Part shown: positions 54,858 to 64,000 of the stretch, piece after piece | Layout of the letters: every line of letters starts with the position of its first letter | How positions within the stretch are numbered: the stretch's first letter is position 1 | Origin: Anabaena lutea FACHB-196 | GTDB lineage: Bacteria > Cyanobacteriota > Cyanobacteriia > Cyanobacteriales > Nostocaceae | Assembly (NCBI RefSeq): GCF_014698305.1 | Contig: NZ_JACJST010000021.1 | Coordinates: 45,374 to 109,373, forward strand | DNA length: 64,000 nucleotides | Direction: 5' to 3' | Notes under the pieces: model-generated | What the model was told of the DNA's origin: nothing | Database searches by the model: none | Seen by the model: the letters and a program-made list of their open reading frames with translations, nothing else | Translations under genes and position numbers: made by a program

Positions 54858-55037
54858 CTAATGTTGTTGAGGTCCTTTAGCGTCGGAATGTTTAGCCAAG
54901 CACCTTTCTAAAAGTTCAATTCGCCAGACTAGCGCGAAACGGTGAGGATTCCAAATTAATTTAGTATCACGGCTAAATAAGGGCTGGTTCAAATAATGCC
55001 AAAGAGGAAATTGAATTTTTGTGTGTTTGGGAGCCAT
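54858..55037 (-). CDS. Small conserved-looking hypothetical protein
   Basis: 59 aa reading MAPKHTKIQFPLWHYLNQPL, then FSRDTKLIWNPHRFALVWRI and ELLERCLAKHSDAKGPQQH. Aromatic- and basic-rich, soluble. No Shine-Dalgarno sequence is evident. The compact composition and coding-like codon use argue for a real gene; function unknown. Confidence 0.55.
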   Translation of the reverse strand: MAPKHTKIQFPLWHYLNQPLFSRDTKLIWNPHRFALVWRIELLERCLAKHSDAKGPQQH

Positions 55038-55193
55038 GGGAGGAATAAAATACTATAAAATAGCTTTGGCAGTAGCTGGCATTTTATTAAAAAAGTCAAC
55101 TATCAATACCTTTATAATTAAAGATTAAACTAGGATCAGGTAATTGTCTTGGTGGCAATTGCGGAATTTAAGAAAATGTTACTTTTGCCTTTT

Positions 55194-56273
55194 TTAAAAA
55201 ACTGCGAACAAATCCTGGGCTTCTCTCTGATTTGAATACTGTAAAGGCTGAACACTGAAAAGAAAATTTTGATATGCCATAGACATTTGTCTAGCCACTT
55301 CATCAACTGGGACACTACCAGGACTAGTTCCCAAACCAGGAACAACAACTGTATTTATTTGTTTTTGTAAACAATTACAGTAGGTTTGGTTATGTTTGCG
55401 AATGGCTAAAAGAGTTGACCACAGTCCTTGATAAACATGATCTTTGCCAGCCATTGACATCTGCATTCTCAAAGTGGGACTATGGGCAATAAATGGATGT
55501 AAAATATGATTTGTTTCTACTATTAAAGATGTTCCTATAGGTTGATCTCCTAAATACTCTTCTTGAATACGTTGTTGTAATAATGTTTCTACATCTTTAC
55601 CAAAAAAATTGAGTACTGTAGCATCAATACTATTGGCGGAATTTAAGGAACTAGCCGCAGTAACTATGCAATCAAAAAAAGGTAGTTCTTCAAAAGTGCC
55701 ATTGACTATTTTTACATTGGGTAAGCCTTCAAAATAATCTGCAAAAGCTCTACATAGGAAAGCTTTACTATCTATTAAGATTAGTTTTAATGGTATGTCA
55801 TAACTCCATGTTTGACAGGTATCTATGTTATTAATTTTGGCTTTATAGTTTGATTTGTCAATCAGAAAAAGTAAATGAGAATTGAGGAGGGTAAAAATAG
55901 CGTCAAGATTCAAAGTAATATTAGCTACTTTTTCCGCTGTCAAACCATCAGGAGTTTTAATTTCTATAACTAATCTTTTGAGTGCATGATAAATATCTAA
56001 GAATAATATTCGTAGAGGTTCATCGGCAATAATCGGATAACGAAGTAATTTTAGACAATCTTCTAAACGATATACAATTTTTTGCATACTAGTAAATCCT
56101 AGCATAGCCGCACCACCTTTCATACTAAAGGTAGCCCGGAACAATTCATTTAATTTATCTCTGTCATCAATTGTATTTTGTAAATTGAGTAAACCTTTGT
56201 AGATTGTGTTGAGATGATCGTATGATTCTTCAACAAAGTAGCCTATAATTCTTTGAAATTGTTCTGGTGTCAT
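55194..56273 (-). CDS. Degenerate Hpt domain fused to macro-domain-like module
   Basis: 359 aa. The N-terminal ~130 residues are an Hpt-like helical bundle. RATFSMKGGAAMLGF (residues 46-60) aligns with the R-x-x-H-x-x-K-G phosphotransfer motif, but Phe49 replaces the phospho-accepting His. Residues ~163-339 look like a macro domain: FDCIVTAASSLNSANSIDA, FFGKDVETLLQQRIQEEYLGDQPIGTSLIVET, HPFIAHSPTLRM and VVVPGLGTSPGSVPVDEVARQM follow the macro order of strands and loops. The usual glycine-rich NANS/GGGVDG loop is altered, so ADP-ribose binding is uncertain. The role is unknown. Confidence 0.65.
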   Translation of the reverse strand: MTPEQFQRIIGYFVEESYDHLNTIYKGLLNLQNTIDDRDKLNELFRATFSMKGGAAMLGFTSMQKIVYRLEDCLKLLRYPIIADEPLRILFLDIYHALKRLVIEIKTPDGLTAEKVANITLNLDAIFTLLNSHLLFLIDKSNYKAKINNIDTCQTWSYDIPLKLILIDSKAFLCRAFADYFEGLPNVKIVNGTFEELPFFDCIVTAASSLNSANSIDATVLNFFGKDVETLLQQRIQEEYLGDQPIGTSLIVETNHILHPFIAHSPTLRMQMSMAGKDHVYQGLWSTLLAIRKHNQTYCNCLQKQINTVVVPGLGTSPGSVPVDEVARQMSMAYQNFLFSVQPLQYSNQREAQDLFAVF

Positions 56274-56649
56274 GGCTGTTATAATTGTTGTATTTTTATA
56301 ATGTAGAAAATTACAAAAATTTAGCGTTACTATATATAGTTCTATTTGACTTTCAGGGCTATTTCATTCTCACCTATAAGTAGTCCTGCAAAATAAATTG
56401 TATATTTAGGGGAGGAAATAGGAAATAGGCAACAGTCAACAGTAGAGGAATACAGAGATTTTTATTTTTTGGCAAAATGTATAATTAATTTTGCTGAGAT
56501 ACTTACAACTGTTCCTCAGTCAAGACATGGCTTGATCTGACACTGTGTTTAGAATACCCACTTTTAACTTGATTCATATCGTATGATGCCAAAATAAAAC
56601 CACCTTGAGTAAGAACTAAGGTGGTTATTTAATTTATACCTTTCGGTAA
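56274..56649. other. Intergenic region
   Basis: Lies between the Hpt-macro gene and flv1. It holds the flv1 terminator (56598-56626) and a GGAAATAGG tandem near 56412. No other gene is seen. Confidence 0.5.
56598..56626 (-). terminator. Rho-independent terminator of the flavodiiron pair
   Basis: On the minus strand, AACCACCTT, an 11-nt loop, AAGGTGGTT, then TTATTTT. It lies about 24 bp after the Flv1-like stop codon. Confidence 0.8.
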
Positions 56650-58446
56650 TTAATAATGTGTGCCTGTTTTGCGGTGGTTGATAGCAGTCATCGCATCAGC
56701 CTTGAGTAATTTACCGTTATCGACGGTTGCATATACTACCCAATGATCGCCGCATTCAAGACGTTGGCTAACAGAACATTCCAGATAAGCTGATGCGTCG
56801 GTGAGGATTGTACAACCGTTGTCTGCTTCTACAGTCTGGAAGTTAGCGAATCTATTTTCTCCGGGGGCGAAATTCTTGCGGAAATGCTTCATGTAATCTA
56901 CATGAACACCTTCTGGGAGAATGTTGAGAGCAAATTTCCCACCAGGATACATAAGAGATTCTACTGCTCGGTCTTTAGCGATCGCAACGGTAATTCCTGG
57001 TGGGTTAAAAGTAGCCTGAGAAACCCAAGCCCCAAGCATTCCTGTAGAAACTTCTCCTTGCTTGGCTGTAACTACACAAACAGAACCAATAATCCGGCCT
57101 ACAGCTTGTTCTGTTGGGGTAGCGGCTTGTTGGGGTACACGGATTTTTCTAGCTTTTTTCAAGCCTTGAGCGAAATCTGTACCAATTTCTTCACACAATT
57201 TGAGTGTGACTTCATCAGGCTTAAATTTTACCTTCAGGGTATCAAAGCCAAACCGATATCCAGCATCTCGGAGTTTACCTTCAACTAAATCTAAGGCTTC
57301 ACCACTCCAACCGTAGGAACCAAATACCCCAGCGAGTTTGCTGTTGTCTCCAGTAGCGAGAACAATACCCAAAGCGGTGTGAATAGGAGTAGGTGCATGA
57401 CCACCTATGGTGGGAGTACCGATAATAAAAGCATCTGCTTTTTCTACAGTATTACGAATGTCATCAGGTAGGGCAAATTCACAGTTAATTGATTGAACTG
57501 CAACCCCACCTTTGGTAAGTCCCAACGCCATAGCCTGTGCTAAAATTGCCGTATTGCCATAGGCTGAAGCGTAAAGTAACGCCACGGAAATTTCCCGATT
57601 CTTTTGAGAAACACTCCATTCTCCATAGGCTTTTGTCAGTTCAATTAAGCCGCTGCGAATTAACGGCCCGTGACCTACAGCATACATTCTCACTTGCAAA
57701 TCTGAGATTTTCTCCAAAGCTGCTTCTACGTGGATTGCATGGGGAGCCATCAAGCAATTAAAGTAGTAACGCTGGTCTTCTTTGAAGGTTTCTGAGTTGT
57801 CATCAAATACGTCATCTCCACAGATATGCACTCCAAATAATTTATCTGTGTAGAGAATTTGGGTTTGTTGATCGTAGGTACAAAGTGCTTCTGGCCAACG
57901 GGGACTAGGTGTAGGTAAGAATTTTAAAACATGACCTTTACCCAAATCTAAATTTTCTTTCCCTTTCATGACCAAAACTTTGATATCTTGGTCTAGGAAA
58001 GCTGCTCGTAAATTAGCAGATGCAGGCAGAGAACAAACAAAAGTTATTTGTGGTGCAACTTCTAACAGGGCTTTTAAAGTTGGTATACGGTTGGGACTAA
58101 AATGACCCAAAATTACATAATCCAACTTTCTGAAGTTAACTGTATTCTGTAATGCTTCCAGATAAATTGCGGTGAAACTTTCCCCTGGAGGATCAATCAA
58201 TGCAGTTTTATCGGCTTCTATTAAATAGCAATTGGAGGTAGTTCCTCTTTCAAGTGCATATTCAATTTCAAACCTTAGACGTGACGCACTTCTGGCTCTG
58301 AGAACTTTTGTGTTGGTAGCAATAGGTAGAATTTGTACGTCGCGTGGTTTGGAATTGCTCATAGGTGTTTGTTGTGGAGAAAAAACTTGTGACAACCAGT
58401 TTTTAGCAGATTCAAAAGCGTTAGAAAGAGGATCTGGGAAGCTCAT
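56650..58446 (-). CDS. Flavodiiron protein, Flv1-like (ligand-poor)
   Basis: About 598 aa from ATG 58446 (MSFPDPLSNAFESAKNW); the frame extends to 58494. Three modules: metallo-beta-lactamase-like (about 50-290), flavodoxin (SVALLYASAYGNTAILAQAMA, about 300-440) and a C-terminal flavin reductase (AVGRIIGSVCVVTAKQ... to the end). The diiron motif H-x-E-x-D-H reads HFSPNR, so three ligands are lost, as in cyanobacterial Flv1/Flv2. It works with the Flv3-like partner (71 bp upstream in the same operon) in NAD(P)H-dependent oxygen reduction to water. Confidence 0.93.
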   Translation of the reverse strand: MSFPDPLSNAFESAKNWLSQVFSPQQTPMSNSKPRDVQILPIATNTKVLRARSASRLRFEIEYALERGTTSNCYLIEADKTALIDPPGESFTAIYLEALQNTVNFRKLDYVILGHFSPNRIPTLKALLEVAPQITFVCSLPASANLRAAFLDQDIKVLVMKGKENLDLGKGHVLKFLPTPSPRWPEALCTYDQQTQILYTDKLFGVHICGDDVFDDNSETFKEDQRYYFNCLMAPHAIHVEAALEKISDLQVRMYAVGHGPLIRSGLIELTKAYGEWSVSQKNREISVALLYASAYGNTAILAQAMALGLTKGGVAVQSINCEFALPDDIRNTVEKADAFIIGTPTIGGHAPTPIHTALGIVLATGDNSKLAGVFGSYGWSGEALDLVEGKLRDAGYRFGFDTLKVKFKPDEVTLKLCEEIGTDFAQGLKKARKIRVPQQAATPTEQAVGRIIGSVCVVTAKQGEVSTGMLGAWVSQATFNPPGITVAIAKDRAVESLMYPGGKFALNILPEGVHVDYMKHFRKNFAPGENRFANFQTVEADNGCTILTDASAYLECSVSQRLECGDHWVVYATVDNGKLLKADAMTAINHRKTGTHY

Positions 58447-58565
58447 AATAATTATGAAATACTTGCAGGAAAATATCTGTGCATTGCAATTCAAAATTTT
58501 AAAATGTGTAATTCATAATTCATAATGAGATTTTTAATTACGAATTACGAATTACAAATTACGAA

Positions 58566-60284
58566 TTAGTAGTAATTCCCTACTTTGCGATGGCGTACTG
58601 CTGTGATTCCATCAGGCTTGGAAACACGTCCATCTTCGACTGTGCAGTATAAAATCCAATGGTCGCTACATTCCATGCTGCTGACAACTTCACATTCCAT
58701 GTATGCGAGTGCGTCTGTAAGAATGGGTGAACCGTTTTTGGCGGTTTGGGTTTTCACGCCGGCAAATCTATCCGCACCGGGATGTAAACGCTTGAGGAAG
58801 TGCTTTTTCAGGTCTTGATAGTTTCCTTCTTCCAGGACATTAAGAACAAAGCGATCGCCTAATTGGAGTAAGTTATCAATAGCCCGGTCTTTAGCCACGG
58901 CAATTGTGAACCCTAAAGGCTGTAAACTAGCTTGTGTCACCCAGGAAGCGATCATTGCTCCACTCATATCACCTTTTTTGGCGGTGACAATATACAAGCC
59001 GCTGCTAATTCTACCCAACGCTTTTTCCATGTTCACGTCGAGGGACTTGATTTGTTTGATGTTGCGTTCTCGCATAATCAATTGTCCCAAGTCTGTACCA
59101 GCTTCTCCACAAAGTTGGTAGGTTGATGCACTGGGAACTTCTTTAATGCGAATTGCGGGGAAGCCTTCTTTGACACCTAAGTCAATAAATTTACGGCGTA
59201 GGGTATCAATGGGTTCATCATCGCCACCATAACATTCAAATAGTCCTACTACTTGCTTATTTTTGGCGACTGATAGCAATGAACTCATCCCAGCTTGAGC
59301 CGTTACGGAGGTACTGGGAGGCATTCCGATAATAATACCCGATGCTCTACCTGCTAGTTCTTGAATTTCTTGGAGTTCTGCTGTGTTGAGATCTATGACT
59401 TCTACTCCAACTCCAGCTTTTTGGATACCTTCAGAAATGGCCATAGCCAAGCGATCGCTATATCCATATTCTGAGACATAGAATAAACCAACTACAGTCT
59501 CTGCTGTAGCTTGTTTTTGGCTCCAGTTTTGGTAACACTCTGTCAGCAGATCTAGGTTATGATGCAGTAATGGGCCATGTCCGTTAGCAATTATTTTGAT
59601 TTTGCCAAGTTCACCCATTCTCTTCATTGCATTCAATAGAGAACGAGCATTAGGACCCATTAAGCAATCGTAATAAAATCGGAAGTCGGCTTCAATCGCT
59701 TCTAAGTCTTCATCAAAGGTGCGATTGTCGCAGAAATGCATTCCAAATGCATCACAGGTATAGAGGATTTGGGTTTGGCGATCAAAGCTGAAAATGGTGT
59801 CAGGCCAGTGTAAATTGGGCGCACTGACGAATTCGATTTCATGTCCTTTACCAATATCGATGCGATCGCCACTTTTGACAATTCGCTTGGAAAAAGGATC
59901 ATGTACCAAGCCTTCTAAAAACTGAAGCGCAACTTTAGAAGCTAAAACAGTTGCTCTCGGCGCTAACTGTAATACGTCTTCTACCAAACCACTATGATCT
60001 GGTTCTGTGTGGCTGACAATAATGTAATCAATGGTCTTGGGGTTAACAATACCTTTTAAAGTTTCTAAATACAGGTCACGAAACTTCTGGTGAGAAGTAT
60101 CAATCAAAACTGTTTGTTCACCCCTAATTAAATATGAATTATAGGTTGTGCCGTTTTGCAGTCCAAATTCAATATCAAAACGATCTCGATCCCAATCAAG
60201 AGAGCGAATCGCCGTGGTGTTAGGGGCAATTTCTACAGTTTGTATAGTTAACCGGGGCTGAACTTTCTCTGAGATCGCTACCAT
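58566..60284 (-). CDS. Flavodiiron protein, Flv3-like (canonical diiron site)
   Basis: 572 aa with the same three-module layout. The diiron motif is intact: H92-T-E94-P-D96-H97 (SHTEPDHSGL). The flavodoxin module starts VGLFYVSEYGYSDRLAMAIS, and the C-terminal reductase GRISSGLYIVTAKKGDMSGAMIASWVTQ. It precedes the Flv1-like gene in one operon. Adjacent Flv3-Flv1 order recalls the heterocyst pair flv3B-flv1B, which protects nitrogenase from oxygen, but the A/B paralogue cannot be settled here. Confidence 0.94.
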   Translation of the reverse strand: MVAISEKVQPRLTIQTVEIAPNTTAIRSLDWDRDRFDIEFGLQNGTTYNSYLIRGEQTVLIDTSHQKFRDLYLETLKGIVNPKTIDYIIVSHTEPDHSGLVEDVLQLAPRATVLASKVALQFLEGLVHDPFSKRIVKSGDRIDIGKGHEIEFVSAPNLHWPDTIFSFDRQTQILYTCDAFGMHFCDNRTFDEDLEAIEADFRFYYDCLMGPNARSLLNAMKRMGELGKIKIIANGHGPLLHHNLDLLTECYQNWSQKQATAETVVGLFYVSEYGYSDRLAMAISEGIQKAGVGVEVIDLNTAELQEIQELAGRASGIIIGMPPSTSVTAQAGMSSLLSVAKNKQVVGLFECYGGDDEPIDTLRRKFIDLGVKEGFPAIRIKEVPSASTYQLCGEAGTDLGQLIMRERNIKQIKSLDVNMEKALGRISSGLYIVTAKKGDMSGAMIASWVTQASLQPLGFTIAVAKDRAIDNLLQLGDRFVLNVLEEGNYQDLKKHFLKRLHPGADRFAGVKTQTAKNGSPILTDALAYMECEVVSSMECSDHWILYCTVEDGRVSKPDGITAVRHRKVGNYY

Positions 60285-60876
60285 GATTCGTCTCCGAGTC
60301 CAAATAATATTCTTTTCTCTTCCCCATTTTCTTCTTAAATTCTTTTTAAAGTTGTAATCAAGAATATATTTCGGTAAATTTAACTTGTATCAATTCATGC
60401 TCTTTTTCAGCATATTTTATGACTAGAAAAATATACTAATTATGGAATATGTCTAATGCAATACGACTTAAATATTTATTTTTCTTGGCATAATTTAAAA
60501 TCCTTAAACCATCATACAGATATTCGCTTTTCTTGACAAATAATTTGTCAACATAATTCGTAATTCGTAGTTACAATCAATGGGGGCTTGTACCCTCTTT
60601 AATTACGTTCGCGTAGCGTTTCCGCAGGAAATAAGTAGAAAGGCACAAAAAAACCGTAGACGCGTAGCGGCTTCTCGAAGAGTACTATGTAACTAAACGT
60701 AAAGTTGCCCAAAAACCTCTTTCCTCCTGCCTCCTGCCCTCTGCCTCCTGCCTTGTCATAACGACAATTTTTAACGCCAACCTACTTATTACAAATTACG
60801 AATTAGTAATTATTTCGTCAATTCTTTTTGAAATCTGATTCTATGCAACTTCATATTAATTTGCTTTGAATCCTTC
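60285..60876. other. Intergenic region with repeats
   Basis: The flv operon promoter lies in the AT-rich 60300-60550. After that come AATTCGT heptamers, CGCGTAGCGTTTCCGCAGG-type repeats (about 60608-60700) and CCTCCTG/CTGCCTC units (about 60722-60752). No gene is recognised. Confidence 0.55.
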
Positions 60877-62104
60877 TTATCGAGTAATGCGGAGAATTTT
60901 ATCCCGCTGTGGAGGACAATTTCCCCGTCCATCACAGTTACTGGTGGTGACATATAATTCACCATCTGTCCCCATAATCGCCTCTCGCAGTCGTCCATAT
61001 TGACCTTGCAAATACACCTCATGACGCTCAACTTGTTGGGGAGACTGGGGGTTGAAAACAACGCGCTGCAAGTGTTGAGAACGGAGGGTGGCAATAATTA
61101 AGCTACCTTTCCACTCAGGAATAGAATTGCCAGTATAAATTGCTGCCCCACCAGGAGGTAAAGCTTCACGCCAAACAATTGACGGAGTAACCATTCCTTT
61201 CTTTGATTCACAACGGTAGATAGTAGGCCAGCCCATATTGTCTCCTGCTTTTGCTAAACTGAGTTCATCGTGACCCCTTCTTCCCAAATCCCCACTAGGT
61301 CCGTGGTCTGTTACCCAGAGTGTCGATTTATCCAGCCAATCAAACCCCTGAGTGTTGCGAATCCCAGTTATATAGACAGGATTGTTAGCAAACGGATTAT
61401 CTGGTGGCACTTGTCCGTCAGGTGTCACACGCAGAATTTTACCAGCAAGGCTATTAACATCCTGGGAACTTTGCGGTTCTTCTGGCATCACCCGTGCCAA
61501 TGTAAAGCATTCTATCTGGTCCAAAGCGAATACGACCACCATTATGAAATTGTGCTACGGGAATATTGTCAACAATTACCCGATCTGGTGAAGCAGTAAG
61601 TCCATTCTCAGATAGTCGCCATCTTTCCACACGATTAACCTGTGATCCATTTTTATCAGCAGTGTAGTAAATGTAAAAAAATCGGTTTTTGGCAAAGTTA
61701 GGATGAGTGGCAATACCCAGTAAACCATCTTCACCGCTTTCTGTTACGTTGATAGTAGCTACTGGTTGAGAAATAAGTTTACCACCCCGCACGAGGCGAA
61801 CTCGTCCCGGTCGTTCGGTAACTAACATATCTTGATTGGGCAGAAAAGCTATTCCCCAAGGAACTTCCAAACCTGTTACCACTTCTTCTACCCGTAGTTT
61901 TACCTGTCCTTGGGAACCGAAGCCATTTTCTACTAAAGTACAGGCTTGATTTTTAGTAGCAGTTTCTTGGCTGACTTGTTGGGCTGTTTGTGTTTGTTGA
62001 TTGTTAGTGTTTGTGGACTCAGTTGTGGGTAAGTTGCAAGCTGAAATTCCTACTAAAACCATGCCAAAAAGTAATTTGGCTGCAAAAGTTTTTGTCTGTT
62101 TCAT
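60877..62104 (-). pseudogene. PQQ-type sugar (glucose/sorbosone) dehydrogenase, frameshifted
   Basis: The reading from ATG 62104 is a lipoprotein (LVLVGISAC-type lipobox within FGMVLVGISACNLP) followed by the beta-propeller start VEEVVTGLEVPWGIAFLPNQDMLVTERPGRV and GEDGLLGIATHPNFAKN. At about 61484 an extra A shifts the frame: ...LYIGTGDAR should continue EPQSSQDVNSLAGKILR, which is found in the next frame to 60877 (GDNMGWPTIYRCE, LREAIMGTDGELYVTTSNCDGRG). Both halves are otherwise intact. It is a recent mutation or a sequencing error. Confidence 0.85.
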
Positions 62105-62439
62105 TATTTGTTCTGTCCAAACAATCGCTGCCTGCATGATCTTGAAAATGGCTAATAAATAATTTATTTTTATAATTTATTGCCAATTTAGTATAAAGGT
62201 AATTGGCAGCTTGGTTTTTTATTTACTATCAAAACCATATACAATATCTGTAGTTTAATTTAACTACATCTATCCACGGACTTATTTAACAATTGGTGGT
62301 TTTGGCTGTGAAGCTGTACCTATGAAAAAAAAGTGATTTTTAGCCTAAATTTATTTCTGGGGACATAGCTGCCTTCTTAATTCCATCAACAAAATATTGT
62401 AAGTAGATAGGTGGGCTTTAAAAAATATAAGATAGACCT

Positions 62440-62545
62440 AACCCCCCAGCCCCCTTCCCTACCAGGGAAGTGGGAGTCAAAGCCTCTCCATTATTAAGAG
62501 TTATTCCTTTTCCCTCTCCTTGTAGGAGAGGGTTAGGGAGAGGTT
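62440..62545. repeat. CCCTCTCC...GGAGAGGG interspersed palindromic repeat
   Basis: CCCCCCAGCCCCCTTCCCTA followed by CCAGGGAAGTGGG, then CCCTCTCCTTGTAGGAGAGGG and TTAGGGAGAGG. Shorter relatives are at 16571 and about 18260. Confidence 0.6.
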
Positions 62546-62808
62546 TTATATTTAATTGCGCCAAGCTACTTAGGTAGGCAGAATAAAACCCTTTTTCCCC
62601 ATCCCAACGACAATTTTTAATGCCAATCTACTTATACCAGATTAATATGAAGCTGCATAGAATAATTGTAGCTTGCTTCCGGTAGGGTACGCGGATGTAC
62701 GCAGATAAACGCGGATAAAGACAGATAAATCAATGGATTTTAGAATTATGTGCAACTTCACATAAAATTGGTATTAGCAGGCTATTCTGAATATTTGCCG
62801 ACAAACAT

Positions 62809-62852
62809 AAAAACTCAAAACTGCTTTCTTTTCAAGGCAATTTTGAGTTTTT
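62809..62852 (-). terminator. Terminator of the M50 protease gene
   Basis: AAAAACTCAAAA (62809-62820) and TTTTGAGTTTTT (62841-62852) form a perfect 12-bp stem with a 20-nt loop. On the minus strand the second arm ends in a T run. It lies 20 bp after the stop codon. Confidence 0.75.
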
Positions 62853-62871
62853 ATTTGGAGAATTGAAGAGA

Positions 62872-63852
62872 TTATGCAAATTTTGTTTGTACTTTCTTCT
62901 GAAGTAAGTTGATGATTGCAGCCTTTTGTAAAATTCCGACTAACAATCCATTGTCACGAATTACAGCCAGTGCTGATAATTTTTGTGTTTCGAGTAACTG
63001 TACTACTTCTAGCAACGGTTTATCCGATTGTACAGTGCTAGACTGCTCGATTGGTTTCATCACATGGAGGACTTGAGTTTCTGCCCATAGTGTATTCGGG
63101 ATGGTTCGCAAGTCATCAACTGATATCGCTCCTAGCAATTGTCCTTGCTCATCTGTCACCAAGAAACGACGGTATTCCTGAGCATTTAAGAGATGTTGAT
63201 CAGCAAACTCTCTTAAACTCAAATTCGCTTTGACAATTGGGCTATCGTTGTTTACAGCATCCGCTGCTGTTAAACCTGTGAGTTTCTCTTGCACTCTAGC
63301 AAATTGGGCAGCATTACCAGCATTTTGCAGCAAGAATAAGCCAATTAACAAGTTCCAGACGTTAACAAAGCTACCAAACAATAGTAAAGGAATTAAACCA
63401 GATGCGATCGCTAACCAACCAAAGATTTGTCCAATTCGGCTGGCAACAACCACTCCTTTATAGGATTTACCAGTAATTTTCCAAACTATTGCTTTAAGTA
63501 TATTTCCTCCGTCCAAAGGTAAGCCAGGAATGAGGTTAAATAGAGCTAATGTCAAATTAACAGAAGCTAGTAGACCCAATATAGCTGCCAATGGTCCTGA
63601 TGCGGCAGTTGCAAAACCAACTGCGGTCGCTGTAGCGAATAGTATCAAACTAACTATTGGTCCAGCAATGGCTACCCAAAAAGCTTCTCCCGGAGTTTGT
63701 GATTCTTTTTCTAAGCTGGCCAGTCCACCAAATATAAACAGCGTGATTGATTTAACATCAATTCCTTGGCGAATAGCGACAAAGCTGTGTCCTAATTCAT
63801 GGGCGACAACTGAACCAAATAACAATAGCGCCGTCATCAATCCTAGTACCAA
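62872..63852 (-). CDS. Site-2 protease family (M50) with CBS pair, 5' end unclear
   Basis: 326 aa as opened by TTG 63852. VVAHELGHSFVA is the zinc-binding H-E-x-x-H in a membrane helix, NLIPGLPLDGGNI the second metal site (N-x-x-P-G-x-x-L-D-G-G). The C-terminal ~125 residues form two CBS domains (ADQHLLNAQEYRRFLVTDEQGQLLGAISVDDLR and AVIRDNGLLVGILQKAAI). In-frame sequence upstream still looks like family protein (NLAAQQLSSGLAAQFPQLGGG), but a TAG at 63943-63945 interrupts it and no ATG or GTG lies between. The gene is either N-terminally damaged or starts at TTG. Confidence 0.8.
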   Translation of the reverse strand: MVLGLMTALLLFGSVVAHELGHSFVAIRQGIDVKSITLFIFGGLASLEKESQTPGEAFWVAIAGPIVSLILFATATAVGFATAASGPLAAILGLLASVNLTLALFNLIPGLPLDGGNILKAIVWKITGKSYKGVVVASRIGQIFGWLAIASGLIPLLLFGSFVNVWNLLIGLFLLQNAGNAAQFARVQEKLTGLTAADAVNNDSPIVKANLSLREFADQHLLNAQEYRRFLVTDEQGQLLGAISVDDLRTIPNTLWAETQVLHVMKPIEQSSTVQSDKPLLEVVQLLETQKLSALAVIRDNGLLVGILQKAAIINLLQKKVQTKFA

Positions 63853-64000
63853 AGGTAATCCCCCACCTAATTGGGGAAATTGTGCCGCTAGTCCACTGCT
63901 AAGCTGTTGTGCAGCTAGATTGTATAATAGAGAATTAAGTAACTAAGCGATAGCTTCTGAGTTATGCCAGCAAAAAACCATCTGTCTAAAGAACAGAGAG

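Larger units (their letters stand above)
62105..62871. other. Intergenic region with repeats
   Basis: AT-rich promoter-like sequence (62140-62430), then the CCCCCCAGCCCCCTTCCC / CCCTCTCCTTGTAGGAGAGG repeat (about 62440-62545) that can fold into a hairpin, CTTGCTTCCGGTAGGGTACG repeat (about 62670-62692), and the terminator at 62809. No gene is seen. Confidence 0.55.

Overview
The window is chromosomal DNA of a heterocyst-type filamentous cyanobacterium (Nostoc/Anabaena group). The evidence is the very frequent HIP1 octamer GCGATCGC, arrays of short heptamer repeats between genes, a DnaE gene that ends in a split-intein half, an adjacent pair of flavodiiron genes, a cyanobacterial-type Mrp operon and a CHASE2 Ser/Thr kinase. 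No rRNA, tRNA, CRISPR array, phage or complete insertion sequence was recognised.

Region 1 (about 0.2-18 kb) is an organosulfur-scavenging island. It holds a sulfatase, an AprA-like flavoprotein with its two-cluster ferredoxin, a TauD-type dioxygenase, an NtaA/DszA-type flavin monooxygenase, an amidohydrolase and a sulfonate-binding lipoprotein. Around these are small-molecule methyltransferases, GNAT acetyltransferases and HAD phosphatases. Five copies of one dyad (8-bp arm, exactly 20 bp, 8-bp arm) sit upstream of five transcription units in this island. They look like operators of a local regulon and are the strongest new signal here. The island also carries decay products: an amidase fragment fused to a clipped GNAT, the tail of a luciferase-like monooxygenase, a MITE-like element and dispersed repeats.

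Region 2 (18.8-28.9 kb) holds a small membrane protein and a three-gene cassette (haem-oxygenase-like metalloenzyme, DUF3891 protein, NPPY methyltransferase). It is followed by a seven-gene Mrp cation/proton antiporter operon on the minus strand, an AAA ATPase transcribed away from it across a Fur-box-like intergenic region, and a Rieske-type oxygenase that has lost its Rieske domain.

Region 3 (29-45 kb) holds an MFS transporter, QueD, a His-box membrane protein, an FHA-PAS-GAF-GGDEF-EAL signalling protein, a CHASE2 kinase, an ammonium transporter, a GNAT remnant, an SGNH hydrolase, IspH and a candidate small RNA ending in a strong terminator. Region 4 (45-64 kb) holds a large unknown membrane-anchored protein, threonine synthase, a VOC protein, DnaE-N with its N-intein, a DAACS symporter and a degenerate Hpt-macro fusion. 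It ends with an Flv1-like/Flv3-like pair, a frameshifted sugar dehydrogenase and an M50 protease with an unclear 5' end.

Functions were assigned by reading motifs only; no database search was possible. Start sites were changed where a Shine-Dalgarno sequence or domain boundary favoured an internal codon.
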